From NCBI RefSeq assembly GCF_025024155.1, contig NW_026251744.1, positions 1 through 64,000 of the forward strand: 64,000 nucleotides of DNA, read 5' to 3'. Source of the DNA: Gamsiella multidivaricata. Its lineage: Eukaryota > Mortierellomycota > Mortierellomycetes > Mortierellales > Mortierellaceae. Position numbers and translations under genes: made by a program. The notes beneath the pieces were generated by a model, which was not told where the DNA came from, ran no database searches, and worked only from the letters and a program-made list of their open reading frames with translations. This document shows, piece after piece, positions 1 through 11,725 of the stretch; positions within the stretch are counted from its first letter, which is position 1; the number at the start of each line of letters is the position of its first letter.

Positions 1-585
1 TAACGCTGCTAGGGCATTGCAAACGACGGTATCCGGAGAGAGTCGATCTAGGAAGAAAGGAGGACTTTATTCGTGTGAATGCTGCTATCTAGATCTACTT
101 GTAGATAGAGTTTATATACTGGCTGGGTCGATGTCAACAGTGCTCTGGAATGTTGTAGGAAATGGGCGAAGCACCGATGGCACCATTAGTGTACTGAACC
201 AAGCATAAACCTTTTGCAGGGATGCAGGGAAGAGCATACAGTAAGAACACCATTTATAGGGGTCAGATGCTCATGGGAGCTCTCGGGACCAACTCTTGAT
301 GGTGACCATAGTTTGCCTTTGCAGGAGAGTCCAAAAACAATGTAGTACAGCTGTTGGCATGGATCAAAGCAACCAAACAAACAGCAAACCTTGCTGCAAC
401 GTAAGATGGCACTCCCGATGACTACGATTAGAGCGAAGCAAGGTGTCGTTGACAGAGATCCAGATTACGATTGACATTGCATTGACCGCCTAGCACGGAT
501 TATTATTCGATACGTGCCAGCTACAACGCTCTGCCATCGCGTCCTGAAAAATCGTGGACGTTGCTCATCCGGAACGAACTCAAAG

Positions 586-740
586 AAATAAAGTTGCTAG
601 AGACACCCACTTTGACCACGCATGCAAGCAGCTAACCTTCTAGGATCCCGTAACTCCCGTAACCCCTGTAAACCCTCGTAACCCCCCGATAAGGAATAGA
701 GTTGCTAGAGATGCTCACTTTGACCATGTATGCAAGTAGC
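586..740 (+). repeat. Direct repeat of about 47 bp, two copies
   Basis: Copies at 586-632 and 694-740 share the core GTTGCTAGAGA..CTTTGACCA..ATGCAAG with a few differences. The 60 bp between them contain a ragged CCCGTAA/CCTGTAA-like array (about 645-690). The array only loosely resembles telomere repeats and is not TTAGGG. Confidence 0.6.
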
Positions 741-1191
741 AAAGCCTGCCACTCACTCACACTCACACTCAGAATCACATCCGAAATCGTCCTGTATCAT
801 GCACACTCTCAACATGCCTCGAGGACCGATGTGGGAAGACTACAAGAACTGCTTTTTTCCTATAGAGAAACAGACCGCCGATCACAAGCTACGCTATCAT
901 GTCACCCCAAAGACCTCATTTGTGAACCCTTTGACCCACATCATGGTTGGTGTGGGGAGAGATCCCACGTATGATATGTATTATGTGTGCACCAATGATG
1001 AATGCTCCTACAAGTCAATCCTCTCCTCGAACCCACGAGCGTACTTTCGTGAGTGCAAATTCGTTCTGCAGGACCACCAGCGGAAATGTCCTTGGTTATT
1101 CAAAAGTTCTTCCGGTTCTTCGGGCCTTTCAGGTTTCATTATCAGAGCGAGTCAAGAACATACAGAAGATCGCCAATTGACTCCATTATAA
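730..1191 (+). pseudogene. Possible BED-finger (hAT transposase-like) relic
   Basis: This 153-codon ORF has a natural inner start at about 814 (MPRGPMWEDYK). Its middle reads like a zinc-binding module: a CTNDEC pair followed about 30 residues later by HQRKC. That spacing is compatible with a BED-type finger at the head of hAT transposases. No catalytic RNase H-like domain follows; downstream sequence is broken by stops in all frames that I read. Alternatives are a short host gene of unknown function or a chance ORF. The family call is an inference from the Cys/His spacing only. Confidence 0.25.
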
Positions 1192-2143
1192 TGAAGATGC
1201 AACGGCGAACATGGTTGAAGCTTTGAATGGTGTGTCATCCTCTCGTGTTCAGATTTTGAGAAGCATGGAATATAATATGTGTCCCGCCAGGAACACAGAG
1301 ATCAGAGCTTCCAGTCCGCCAGTTTTTCGCACATCATAGATCTCTTCAACACCCTACCTGCACTTTCGACGTCTTCTAAAGCTATTGTACTATTGTTGTG
1401 ATATAGATGAAGGAGGACCACTCATCATTCCAGATTTATCAGAAGCTAGTTCGGTTTACTCCGCCTGCACTCAAGGCACCCTTCCCCGTCCATCGACTCT
1501 CAGAATCTGCCGGCTGACAGCGACGAGGAACATGAGATTAAGACCACCATAATTGAGAGCATCATGGGTGAGGTGGCGGACCAAGACCAGCAAGACCATT
1601 AGGAGGCCGAGTGTGGCCATGAACAGCGATATTGCGGGAGTGGGGGTGGTGGGGAAAAGAGGGGTCCAAAAATAGCAGCAAGAACAGCAGCAAGGAATGA
1701 AGTCCGTAATGCCTTGATATTCTTATGAATTTATGAATTGGCGGTTGTGCTAAGCAATGCATAGCCCGGCTTCATGGCTGCATGATCCCTTCCCCATAAG
1801 TGCTTCCTTGTTGAATAAGGCGGCATTTCAAATGAGCTGAGTGCTCTATGACGCCCAAAGTGCTGCGCCTAATTCCGCTGGGGGGGAGGGTTATTTTAAC
1901 AGACATGAACATGAGATACATAGTCCCCGAGTAGTCTTTTAAAGGCATTTGCTATGTCTTGCTTGGAATCACATACTGTACACGCTGATATAGTCTGACA
2001 CTTCTCATCCACACAGCTGGAACCGCACCTCTACACTCCGTCCCAACACATAAGGCACATACCGGATCTTGGCGCACTTGAGGACTATCCGTCTATACAG
2101 AGCAGAGCACGAAGGTGCCTCGCTAGGCCCATGAAAACGCGAC

Positions 2144-2282
2144 GCGCTATTGTGCAATGCCCATGGGTTGCCAAGGAATAAAAGTCTGCTATTTGACAAT
2201 CCCGGTTGCCAGATATTAAATTGTTACTCCTTGACAGCCTATGAGTTGTTCCCCGGCAACCATGGGTATTGTCCAATAGCAC
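2144..2282. repeat. Imperfect inverted repeat, possible MITE remnant
   Basis: The left arm (2144-2172, core CAATGCCCATGGGTTGCC) and the right arm (2255-2282, core GGCAACCATGGGTATTG) are near-reverse complements around an 82-bp loop. The loop carries CTATTTGACAATCCCGGTTGCC, which closely resembles the terminal repeat of the element at 57986-58370. I read it as a rearranged or decayed relative of that element. Confidence 0.5.
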
Positions 2283-2937
2283 TTCGTGAGGAATCTCGCT
2301 GTATTCCCATGAAGTTAAAGATGCATCCTCGTATTCTGCGTGTGCAGATGGATAGTCCTCAAGGGCATCAAGGCCCATTATGAACCTTTAGATGATGGGA
2401 CGGCGTGCAGAAGTGCTAGTCCGACAGTTTCGATGGGAGGAAGTATTATAATGGGTATTATTGCAAGACTCAAAGGAAATGGGCTTTCCGATTTAGTCAA
2501 CTAATGAAGGAGACAGCTGATGCCGCTGGGACATATGGATCAAACGGGCCAGAGATTATTGCAAAGAGAAGTGTGTTTGATTTATTTGCTGCGCCTGTCC
2601 TGTTTGTTGTCTGTAAAGTCGTATCGTTCATGCCATCAAAGCTGTCCCAACTACTGAGGCTAAGGTTACTGCCCTAGTCATCAAAGACTTCATCGGTGGG
2701 GTCGGAAACAGTTGAACAACCGGGACAGGCCTAACGCATCAGAGAAGTGAATGAAAGTCAGCATATATAATGTCTAACTCGGTTCAGCTGAGACTTTAGT
2801 TTATACAATACTTGATCAAATGTCCCATTAGGACCTTTACTTTCTCACGGTTCCCTAGAGCACCTCTGGTCTCTCACACTCCCCAATTCAGTTTACTAGC
2901 AGTCATACCGTTAACATTGCTCGCTTCCAATGGCGCC

Positions 2938-3538
2938 TCATATGCAGACATATTCATATTCAGCATAGAACTCAATCTCGACCTCGCCTCCCTCCGTAGG
3001 ATTCATGCCTGGAGCAATTAAATGATATGTCAGCTCTATGGTACAGACCGAGCTAGTATCTCCAGCAACAGCGCCAGCGCATCCATTCTGTTCGAGGAGC
3101 GTACGAGAAATGTCCATTGCCCTGGCTGCTCTGTTACACAAAGCACGCATGCACGGCACACGTGTGTTGGTCTGAGCTGGACTTGAGCATTTTTTCGACA
3201 AGGCTGGTCTTGAATGTTTTTCAAAGGCGCACGCACTGCAACATTGCCCATGTAGTCCGGAGAGGGCGACAGCAAGGAAAAAAAAATACCTGCCGATCAA
3301 AAGCAATCTGGCATCGACTCGAAGAACAGCAGGCTCGACCAATGAGCTTAGCGGCTTGCCTTCCCCTGAAAGGATACAGCCCATTCAAGAGACCCATCCT
3401 CATCACATCGATTGCCGCGCACTCTGTTTGTATCGCGATGGCCATTTCTACACTCGTTTTTATGCACATACGAGGCATGCCCAGACAATCCATGGCTCTG
3501 AATGCATTTGTGAATCGAAAAGTCGAGCTCTGTCCCAT
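2938..3538 (-). pseudogene. Possible decayed minus-strand coding region
   Basis: Reading from 3538 downward gives about 83 residues that look protein-like (through AAKLIGRACCSSSRC and FDRQ, about 3290), followed by a GTATTT that could be a splice donor. A second open stretch runs from about 3240 to 2938. I could not join them in frame with a sensible acceptor, and I recognise no family. Several frames are open in the same place. The region is either a broken gene or ORF noise. Confidence 0.2.
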
Positions 3539-4085
3539 GCACGGCCAATGACCCTCGGAACTCGTTCTTGGTGCCGACCGTGAGAGCGAGCAGGGCTAAT
3601 GCAGTGGATCGATGGTGTTACCGATGCCGGAGCTCGTTCATGCGTACGACTCAAGCCTATCATCGCCATGTGTAACTGCAGGAGAAAGAACGCGATTACA
3701 CAAACAGTGCCACACTCTGGACGACATCGATACCTCATTTGGTTCCTGTGCCAGGGTCCATAGATATTTATCCCGACCCACACAGCCTAACTCCAACGCA
3801 ATTGTCCGATGGTATCCATTATGAATATTTCTTTCTCAAGAGAGTAATGTATTTCAAATACCACCTAGACTACAAAAAAAAAAGTATTTCAAATGGCGGA
3901 TATTGCTGAAAGGATCACGTGTAACATGGACATGGATATTCGGCAAAAGACATCGATATCCTATGTTCAGCTTCTTGAATCGTCTCTATCTCCCCCTCTC
4001 TCTCACGGTGTTGACTAAATGGACACGAGACAACAGCATTAGAGCTGACAAAGCTTAGGCTGACATCAAAGGGATAAGGCGAGCT

Positions 4086-4188
4086 ACAAAAAAGGTCGGC
4101 CTCGAGCCAACTTGGAATATGTTCGTTCAATTCATTCTGGCTCTAGACAAAATGTTATAGATTTTTGCTCAGAGCCGACCTTTTTTGC
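4086..4188. repeat. Short inverted repeat
   Basis: Arms at 4086-4106 and 4168-4188 share CAAAAAAGGTCGGC and a GAG end in inverted orientation (about 18 of 20 positions), separated by about 60 bp. It could form a hairpin or be the ends of a tiny MITE. There is no clear target duplication. Confidence 0.5.
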
Positions 4189-6136
4189 AGTGGACTCAAA
4201 CAGTTTTGCACAAGTGCAGGCGTATAGCACTGAGTGCCGGTTTTTTGGTCCAGGCACTCACTTCCTTGCACCACAGGGGTTGCGACACGCCTTCTGCACA
4301 ACCGGCTGTAGTTCATCCCTACATATGTGTAGTCTATTGTACATACATCTTCCAAAATGGCGTGTTTGTTCTCCAATGAGCCACTCATGAAAAATACCAT
4401 GTGGGACAAGAATCCACGCATGCTCAACTTTAACACGCGTCTATGTACCAAAACTTGTTTCCAGAATAGTGGACATCGTTTGGGTGACAAACCTGCTTTG
4501 AGGCCAAGGCGCTGTGTTTATAATCCGATATAAGAACAGTTGGCTGTGCGAAGTTCTACTTTCGGAACGAGTACAGATCGGAGGAAGGGTGCAGCCAAAG
4601 TTTTATCACTTCCGGCAGTCAATCAGAAAAGAAGTTTTCCGAGATGAATCATCTGCTCAGCACTCCAAGGCCAGTGGCGAACGAGAGATATGAAATTGAA
4701 CATGGACCAGGTGTCGTTTCCAATTTTAACGTGATCTGGATAAACGCATCTGATAAGGCGGTCGATAATGCATCCTATTTGCTTTCTCTCTCATGAACGC
4801 TAGACTTGTCAGGAACCAAGAAACTTGATGGATGGGGGTCCTGCTGCCTAAAGTGTTCGCCAAGGCTAGTCGCGACAGGAACCTAGAGGTTTTCTTGATA
4901 CCCGGTAATTGACAGCACGAGGATGTGACGCAGGCCAAACTTGTTTGTTCAACAAACGAGGAGCCTCTGTCTTGCGCCATGCACATGGGTGCACCAATAC
5001 AGCGTGTAATTTCAGGAAATGCACTATGGTGGCATGTGTGGCCTGTTCCCTATGGCAGTCTTTGTTTAACGCTAGGCGACCTTGGCAGACGGGGCGGGAA
5101 AGTTCATTGATTCCCACAAGGAGAACAGGGACCAGGACAAGACATGGTCTTATTTGTCGTGTCCCCTCCGCCCCCTCCCCCTCCCCCGAGGCAACAATTT
5201 GTAAGCTATAGTCGAGGTCCTTGGAACGGAAAGATGCCTCACTTCACTCGAAATGGAAAGCAGCCCTTTGTTGCTTCCCGTAGACCACCGGGAGACATAG
5301 GGACATTGGGAGTACGGCGACAGAGCCAAACCTGTTTTTTTTGGGCCCTTCCTTTGGTCCCGCAGTAAGAAGGTAAAATTTTAATAGTTTAAGAAAACCG
5401 GTTTTCTGCAGACACATCGTACGTACGTTTTCTGTGCTTGAGTTTGAATCGAATAAAGATTAGAGTGTAGAGGAGCGCTGTTCATTGGTGTTTCTGAATC
5501 CCGTATCGAGCGATAGTTGAGATGGACAGCGTGCAGCAAGAGACATAAGGTAATGGGCCTACACGCTCGCCATAAGTCAATGCAAAGGAAAAAGATTAAA
5601 TGTAGATCTATATACTCGAAGGAGAGGATGGAGGATACGAAAGTCGTGGGTGGAAAGCAACAAGGGCATGGTGTTATTTTGCAGCGTGTATAGGCCACAA
5701 CTGCTTTGGCAATCAGGTTATCATGCAAGATCGATATGAAAGACCTTCCCTTCCAGCCCTCCTTGGTGTCCTTCTTTTAGTCCGCTCTTCTCTCCCCTGG
5801 TGCAAACCCGTTTGGTGACAATGTCTACCCTGCAATAAACAGGACTTACACATCAACCAACTCAGGCTCAGACCCAACTCTTATTCTTATTATTTTTAAG
5901 AATATTCGTCCGATCCCTTTTGTTCTCTCGATCACTGCGACAGTTGTTGTCGCCGCTTCATCGCTCATTCTTATAAAGCACACTATCTTCCACACCTTTT
6001 TCTCGAAATGCTCAACGATCCTCAACCGACCCCTACCTCCCTTGAAAGCCAATATCCCTCTTCTTCACTCAATAACACTTCACATACAACTCTCTCCGCT
6101 TCAACTACAGTACATAGTACACATAAACGAGACTAG

Positions 6137-8399
6137 ATGGCCTCATCAATCTCGTCACAGTCGACGCAGCTCGACAACATTCAGATGAAGGCCACCAAGG
6201 CTGGCTCCATCCACAGCCACCACTCCACTAAGAAGGAGCTGGGTGCCGAATCTTCGCAACAAAAGGCAGAGACCGACAGTCTCGACATCGAGCGTCAAGA
6301 GCATACCCCTGCACCAGCCATCAGCCATCGTGCCGCCATCCTCCTCTTCGTTGGGTAGGTCCAGCTATCCTACACTTATTAGTTTTTTTTGTTGCGATTT
6401 TGTCCATCAGAACAAACACAGCCATCGCATTCATTTTATCACCGCAAAATCTTTCCTACCCATTTTCGCCCTCAGATTGTTCAAACCCTGACCTGTAAAA
6501 GCGGTTGCCACCGACGATCATCAAACATTTCTTGTCGTTAATGATCGCTTGTACACTTTTTTTTGTGTGCCCAAGAGTGGTGTTTACAATGAATGCCGGT
6601 TAATTAAGCGCTTTATGTTTGTTTACAGCTAAGTTTTTCATTGTTTGCTTGCGCGCTTACTGATCAAACATGCATTCTCTATATACAACTTATAAATATA
6701 GTCTGGCCATGGCTACATTCCTGGCCAGTCTGGATGGCACCATTATCGCCACTGCCCTTCCCAAGATCGCCTCGGACTTCAAGGCCCAGTCTCAAATGAG
6801 TTGGGTCGCCACTGCTTACCTGCTCACATACAGTACGCTTGACATGCCCTATCAGGGTTCAGTTATTGATATGTGTGTGAGATATTCAGCTTACTGCTTC
6901 TCTAACATCGCCCTTGACTTTTTCTTCATCAACTCAAATCTTTTTATAGACGCATTCCAGCCTCTCTATGGTAGATGACCAACACACGCGCTTTAAAGGC
7001 AATGCTCATCCGTATCAACCACATTTTATTAACTAGACGCGTCGTTTGTAAAAAAATCACGACAATAGGAAAGTTCAGCGATATTTTTGGTCGTAAGATC
7101 ATGATTCTCTTTGCGTGTGTAACGTTCATGATCGGATCAGCCGGTGCCGGAGGGGCGAAGACAATGACCATGTTGATTGTCTTCCGTGCCATCCAGGGTC
7201 TTGGTGGCTCAGGTCTTCTCTCGATTGTTCTGATCATTATCTCGGATATCTTCCCTCTGGAGGATCGCCCCAAGTATCAGTCCATCATCTGGAGCGTCTT
7301 TGGTATCTCGTCCGTGGTCGGTCCCCTTCTCGGAGGTGTTTTTGTCCAGCAAACCACCTGGCGCTGGTGCTTCTTGATCAACCTGCCTCTCGGAGTCGTC
7401 ACCATTGCGTCGGTCCTTCTCTTCCTGCACTTGCCCTTTGAGCGCCAGGAGCTCAAGAAGCAGCTGGCTCGTATCGATTACCTCGGCACAGGACTCATCA
7501 TCATCGCGGTCATCTGCCTTTTGCTCCCCATCACCTGGGGCGGCACGACCTACGCCTGGAACTCACCTGTGATTATTTCACTGTTCTGCGTCTCTGCTGT
7601 ATTGATTGGCTTGTTGATGTGGGTCGAGAGCAAGGCAGTCGAGGCCATTATCCCTCCAAAATTGTTCCTGAACAAGACTGTCACTGTGCTCTTTGCTGTC
7701 AACTTCTTGACTGGCATGGGTTTCTTGGGTGTAATTTTCTATGCCCCCATCTACTTCCAGGTCGTCAAAGGCGTCGGCGCCACTGCCTCGGGTCTTCATC
7801 TCTTGCCTATGGTGCTCGGTTTGGTCCTATCCTCGATTGCATCTGGTGCTATGATGGCTAAGATTCGCGACTACCGCATCTTTATCTGGATTGGTACAAC
7901 CATGATGTCCATTGGCGTCGGTCTCTGCATGCTTCTTGACGCTGAGTCTAACATGGGCCGGCAGATTGGGTTCCTGTTGATTGTCGGTATGGGTATCGGT
8001 TTGATCTTGCAGACCTGTATGTTGGCTGCCCAGGCCGCCGTGGAGAAGGAGGACATGGCTGTTGTAACGGCGCTGTGTGGGTTCTTCAACAGCATCGGAG
8101 GTGGTGTTGGTATTGCCATGTGCTCCGCTTTGTTCAACAACCATTTGGCGGCCAATTTTGGGAAGCTGTCCACGGATGTATTGGTGGTTATTATGGAGTA
8201 CAACATTGCAGAATCGATCACGGCTGTGCAGGAACTGCCAGGTCCCGTCAAGGAGCTTGTCATCGGTGCCTATGTCGACACGTTCCAGTTCATTTTCAAG
8301 TGCATCACGCCCATTGCCTGTGCTGCGTTCTTGATGTCGCTATTCATCCGCAAGTTGCGCGTCCTCGATCCTTCCGAGGTGATCATGGGTGCTGCCTAA
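6137..8399 (+). CDS. MFS drug:H+ antiporter-type transporter (14-TMS, DHA2-like)
   Basis: Four exons (6137-6354, 6702-6832, 6950-6970, 7069-8399) join in frame to 566 codons. All introns are GT..AG, and exon 3 is only 21 nt. The first ~65 residues are a hydrophilic cytosolic tail; after that the protein is hydrophobic throughout. Family signatures are visible: LDGTIIATALP in the first helix, the loop motif A KFSDIFGRK after helix 2, AIQGLGGSGLL, and the antiporter motif C region GISSVVGPLLGG followed by TTWRWCFLINLPLG. These are typical of proton-coupled multidrug, azole or toxin-efflux carriers of the plasma membrane in fungi. The substrate cannot be told from sequence. The reading ends at TAA, followed by an A-rich run. 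A TM prediction should give 14 helices. Confidence 0.93.
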
Positions 8400-8814
8400 A
8401 AAAAAAAAGCAGCGAGGCATTACCACGTTCGAGGGGGAGCTTAGATATCTGCACACAACACACAACACACAGAGAGCACTGCATTTTTTCATACTAGACG
8501 CTTAATAATAATCAATTTAGTCTATCCATGGTCAGTCCTGAAATGGATGGAAAAAGTGCTTGTAGTACCCGTGACTAGAATTTGCAAGGACAAGGTACTT
8601 GCTCAGAAAGAGGACGGGAGCTCCTTCATCTTTTTCCTCATTGCACATTCAGATTTACATTCCTGATTCGATTCAAACAGCACACCCTCGCTTTTGCCTC
8701 TCATAGTCCTATAGCTAATTGAGCCTCAATTTTACTTCCTTCTACTGCACATTCCCGGAAAAAGAATACGGCTTTATAAATCTCCCTCTTCCCACCAAAG
8801 TAAAGTGAAGCGTC
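8400..8814. other. Intergenic, 3' flank of the transporter gene
   Basis: There is an A-run directly after the MFS stop, then AT-rich sequence without a supported ORF. A TATA-like TATAAA lies at 8775-8780, about 35 bp before the small ORF starting at 8815. Confidence 0.5.
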
Positions 8815-9138
8815 ATGTCTTTATTTAACAAGTTTCTGGACAAAACTATTCTCAGAAAGTCTACCCACCAAGACATGGAGATGGATCCTGCTGCAAGTGA
8901 GTGAATGAATTAATTTTAGTCTGTTCTCCATCACCGTCTGTGCCCAATGGCGATCTTTTTGCGGGGAAAAAAAGAAAAATGTGAGGTGTGCACGGTTCAC
9001 CCCAACAACTCCGAGTTTTTTTTTTTTTCAGAAATGGCAGCGAATCACAGTTTCCGGTTCCTGGAATCATGGACAATTGGTTTTTTTCTGGCCGCAGTCG
9101 ATGTCCTGCTGCTGTTGACTCCAACGTTATCCATATGA
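8815..9138 (+). CDS. Possible two-exon small membrane protein, 62 aa
   Basis: An ATG 35 nt after a TATAAA box opens 27 codons (MSLFNKFLDKT..MDPAA) that run into a good donor (A|GTGAGTG at 8897). A T-rich tract ending in CAG at 9029-9031 is a plausible acceptor. Joining 8815-8896 and 9032-9138 keeps frame and ends at TGA. The second exon has a hydrophobic stretch (TIGFFLAAVDVLLLL) that could be one C-terminal membrane anchor. I know no family. Support rests only on splice signals, promoter spacing and composition. Confidence 0.3.
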
Positions 9139-10458
9139 TGCCCTAAATGCGTTACTGCGTCTTTGTCCCCATTGATGAGAAAGTATCAGAAATGAGATTT
9201 TGTAAAGATGACCGTGCATGGCCCATGCCTATGTTCTTAATATAATGAACATTACAAGGGAGGATAGCCACATGACAATAACACGAAAAGGATTGGATAC
9301 TAGTCTACTCTAGGTATCTAATTCCTTCCCTTGGCCTTGTTTTCGTTAGGAGAGTGAGTCATAAGAGTTGTGCCTTCAGCGGAATCATATTGCTTTTTTT
9401 TGTTTTAAGCATCGGTTTATCTCTTGATTCTATCGGAAGCTATTCACAACTACAAAGAGCAAGGGCCGGCTCGTAAATCAACTTTGGACTTGAGTACCTT
9501 CCTTAATCCCCCTCGCCCTTTCTCTCTTCCTTGTTTCAAGGAAAACCACATGTATTTTACACCATGCATGCACTACAGATCGCAAGGCATTTATTAGAAC
9601 GGAACTATATTACTTAACCCGCTCGCATGACCACCTTGTCCTGCATGTCATCCCTACCTTTCGTATCATTTCTTGTCATGAACTTGACGTCCCAATGGCC
9701 GAATAGGAGGCTGGATTAACGCGGTTTCAATGCGTTGTTTCCGTTGTTCTGCTGACGAATGTATTATTTCTGCGAAGCGTTAATACTTCGTGAGAATGCG
9801 GGATTGTGGAGTTGCGCTACAAGCAGTCAACAACAGCAGAAGACAGTAGGCTATTAGAGTACTTACATGACGATATTGTGGATGATGATATGGGATAAGA
9901 CGAGGTATTTTCTCACGAACGATGATGGATGCGGGTGGGGGTTTGAAACGAATGGCGCTGTTCGTTGGCCCATCCGTAGTTCATTTGAGCTGCAGCACTG
10001 TGCTTTATCGTACCGTTGTTATGTTCCCCCTCCCCCCTATCGTCAAGTTAGTTGTCTATGGATGGGTTGGATGTAATCTGGGCGTATCGGCAGAAGCAAT
10101 ATTCACTCGTTGGCCATGACAGGCCTCCTTTTTTCTATTCGTTGGCTCGTCAGTTTTATGATTAGCCACCCCTTGCATGCCATGAAGAAGAGGCGATGAC
10201 GAGAGTTGGTATGCCTTCCTGGCACTCATTCCACTCTGCATGGCCCATCGAGGATGCCATTTGTGTGCACAAAAAAAAAAAAAAAAAACACACACACACG
10301 CTGTTTACAAATGATACACACGCACATGGAAGTCCATGGTTGTGTCCGAGTTGCTGCGTTTTTCTCATAAAAGGATGATAGCTCCGGCGGAATTCTCTGT
10401 TCGATCCTCTGCCTATCTCCATTGTTTCCCCATCCCTTTCTAGTTAAATTTTTGCAAA
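9139..10458. other. Intergenic, no supported gene
   Basis: There are no conserved motifs in any frame. An A18 run followed by a short (CA)n microsatellite lies at 10271-10299. Confidence 0.5.
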
Positions 10459-11224
10459 ATGTTTCTGATCGTAAAAGGCACCTCGCGAAAGAGAAACGCT
10501 TCCTCACTCCCGACCCTGGGTCTGAAAAAACTCTTCGTGCCATCATCGTATGTAGATGATATTATGGAGCCAAACGATCTCGGTCAAGTCGCGCAGCCCA
10601 ACAATGTCGGTAATGGTACGTTGAATAGCAGATCCATTCCACAACCGATGGAGGAAGGCCGCTTTAGCAACGCCGACTCAAGGTATCAAGATAACAACTC
10701 TGTCAAGCACGAAGGTAGACTATACAGCTGTATCCCATGCAATTTTTGTTTAGTTCTCTCCGATCATGTTTTTCTTGTCTCCCTTTTCCTTTACTCCTTT
10801 GGGAACGCTCGTGTGTCTCTCTACGCAAAGCTGTACTCTACACACTCCGACCCATTCCGCTGTGGTTTTTGTTGTTTGTTGTGGGTTGCTGCATATGCAT
10901 CATATGCATGCGCGTTTTGATCTCTCGAAGGAAAACTACGTCTGCCAAATGAGGCGAGCAGTATAACAGAATCCATGAGGGAGGAAAAAAGTCCAAAACG
11001 GAGGAGGGCGGACACGGACCAAGGTGGGAAAGAAAAATATTTTTGATTGTGTCGCAAGCGATCGCTCATCCCGCTTCCCGCTTCCTCCCTTTGAACGCTT
11101 CTTTTTCCGTTAAACAGTTGATGCCGAGGCTGGTCCAGAGAGAGTCTACATTTGTGCAGACAGACAAGAAGAGAGGAAGAAAAAAAAAGAGGTAGCCATG
11201 ACACAGTGCGATTTGGCGTTGTAG
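10459..11224 (+). CDS. Possible two-exon hypothetical protein, 120 aa
   Basis: Exon 10459-10714 encodes a polar, disordered-looking 85-residue start (MFLIVKGTSRKR..NNSVKHE) and ends at a GTAGAC donor. An AAACAG acceptor at 11112-11117 gives a second exon, 11118-11224, that stays in frame (VDAEAGPERVYICADRQEERKKK..) to TAG. No family is recognised. It lies about 500 bp upstream of the PKA start codon, so it could also be a non-coding 5' exon or an upstream reading frame of the PKA transcript rather than a separate gene. Confidence 0.28.
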
Positions 11225-11725
11225 CTGGGCCATGCGCTCCATCTGTTTATATATTTCCTGAGGAGCGAAATCGAAAGGGCAGTGGGTGGGTGTGCAGTCT
11301 GCTTCATTCCAGTGGTTACATGTACACCCTTTGAAGTACCTGTTGAACCTTCTTCACGTTCTTGTGTCCTCGTGCGCTTCATAACTGATTTCTCGCCTTC
11401 TCTCGCTCTCCCCTCGCCCTCTCTCGCTCTCCCCCCTCCCTCCTGCGACCTCTCTCGTCCAATTGGACCCTTCCTGTCCTCGCGTTTCCTCCCTCTTTGT
11501 CACTGTTCTCTCCTCTCCTTTCCACAAGTCCAAGCAACTTCGGGACAACGGCTCGCCACCAACCAAGGCTGCCCACACCTCCAAACCAGCCATACTAGCA
11601 CCGACCCGCACAGCAGCAGCAGCAGTAGCAGCCAACTTTGTACGCTAGACACATCCCCAAGTGAGCCATCTCTCATTCCTACCTTGGACATTTCCCATCA
11701 GCCTCATCAACAACAGCAAGGTGGA

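Larger units (their letters stand above)
1..6136. other. Gene-poor 6.1 kb stretch
   Basis: No convincing host gene is seen. The stretch holds a possible degraded BED-finger ORF (730-1191), a 47-bp direct repeat (586-632 and 694-740), two inverted-repeat structures (2144-2282 and 4086-4188), and overlapping medium ORFs near 2938-3538 that may be a decayed minus-strand gene. Many frames are open together there, so the ORFs alone prove little. CT-rich sequence at 5880-6130 is probably the promoter and 5' UTR of the MFS gene that follows. Confidence 0.5.

Noticed and set aside
645..690. Telomere repeat
   Set aside because: The words vary (CCCGTAA, CCTGTAAA, CCTCGTAA) and do not match the usual fungal CCCTAA; sequence continues without a chromosome end.
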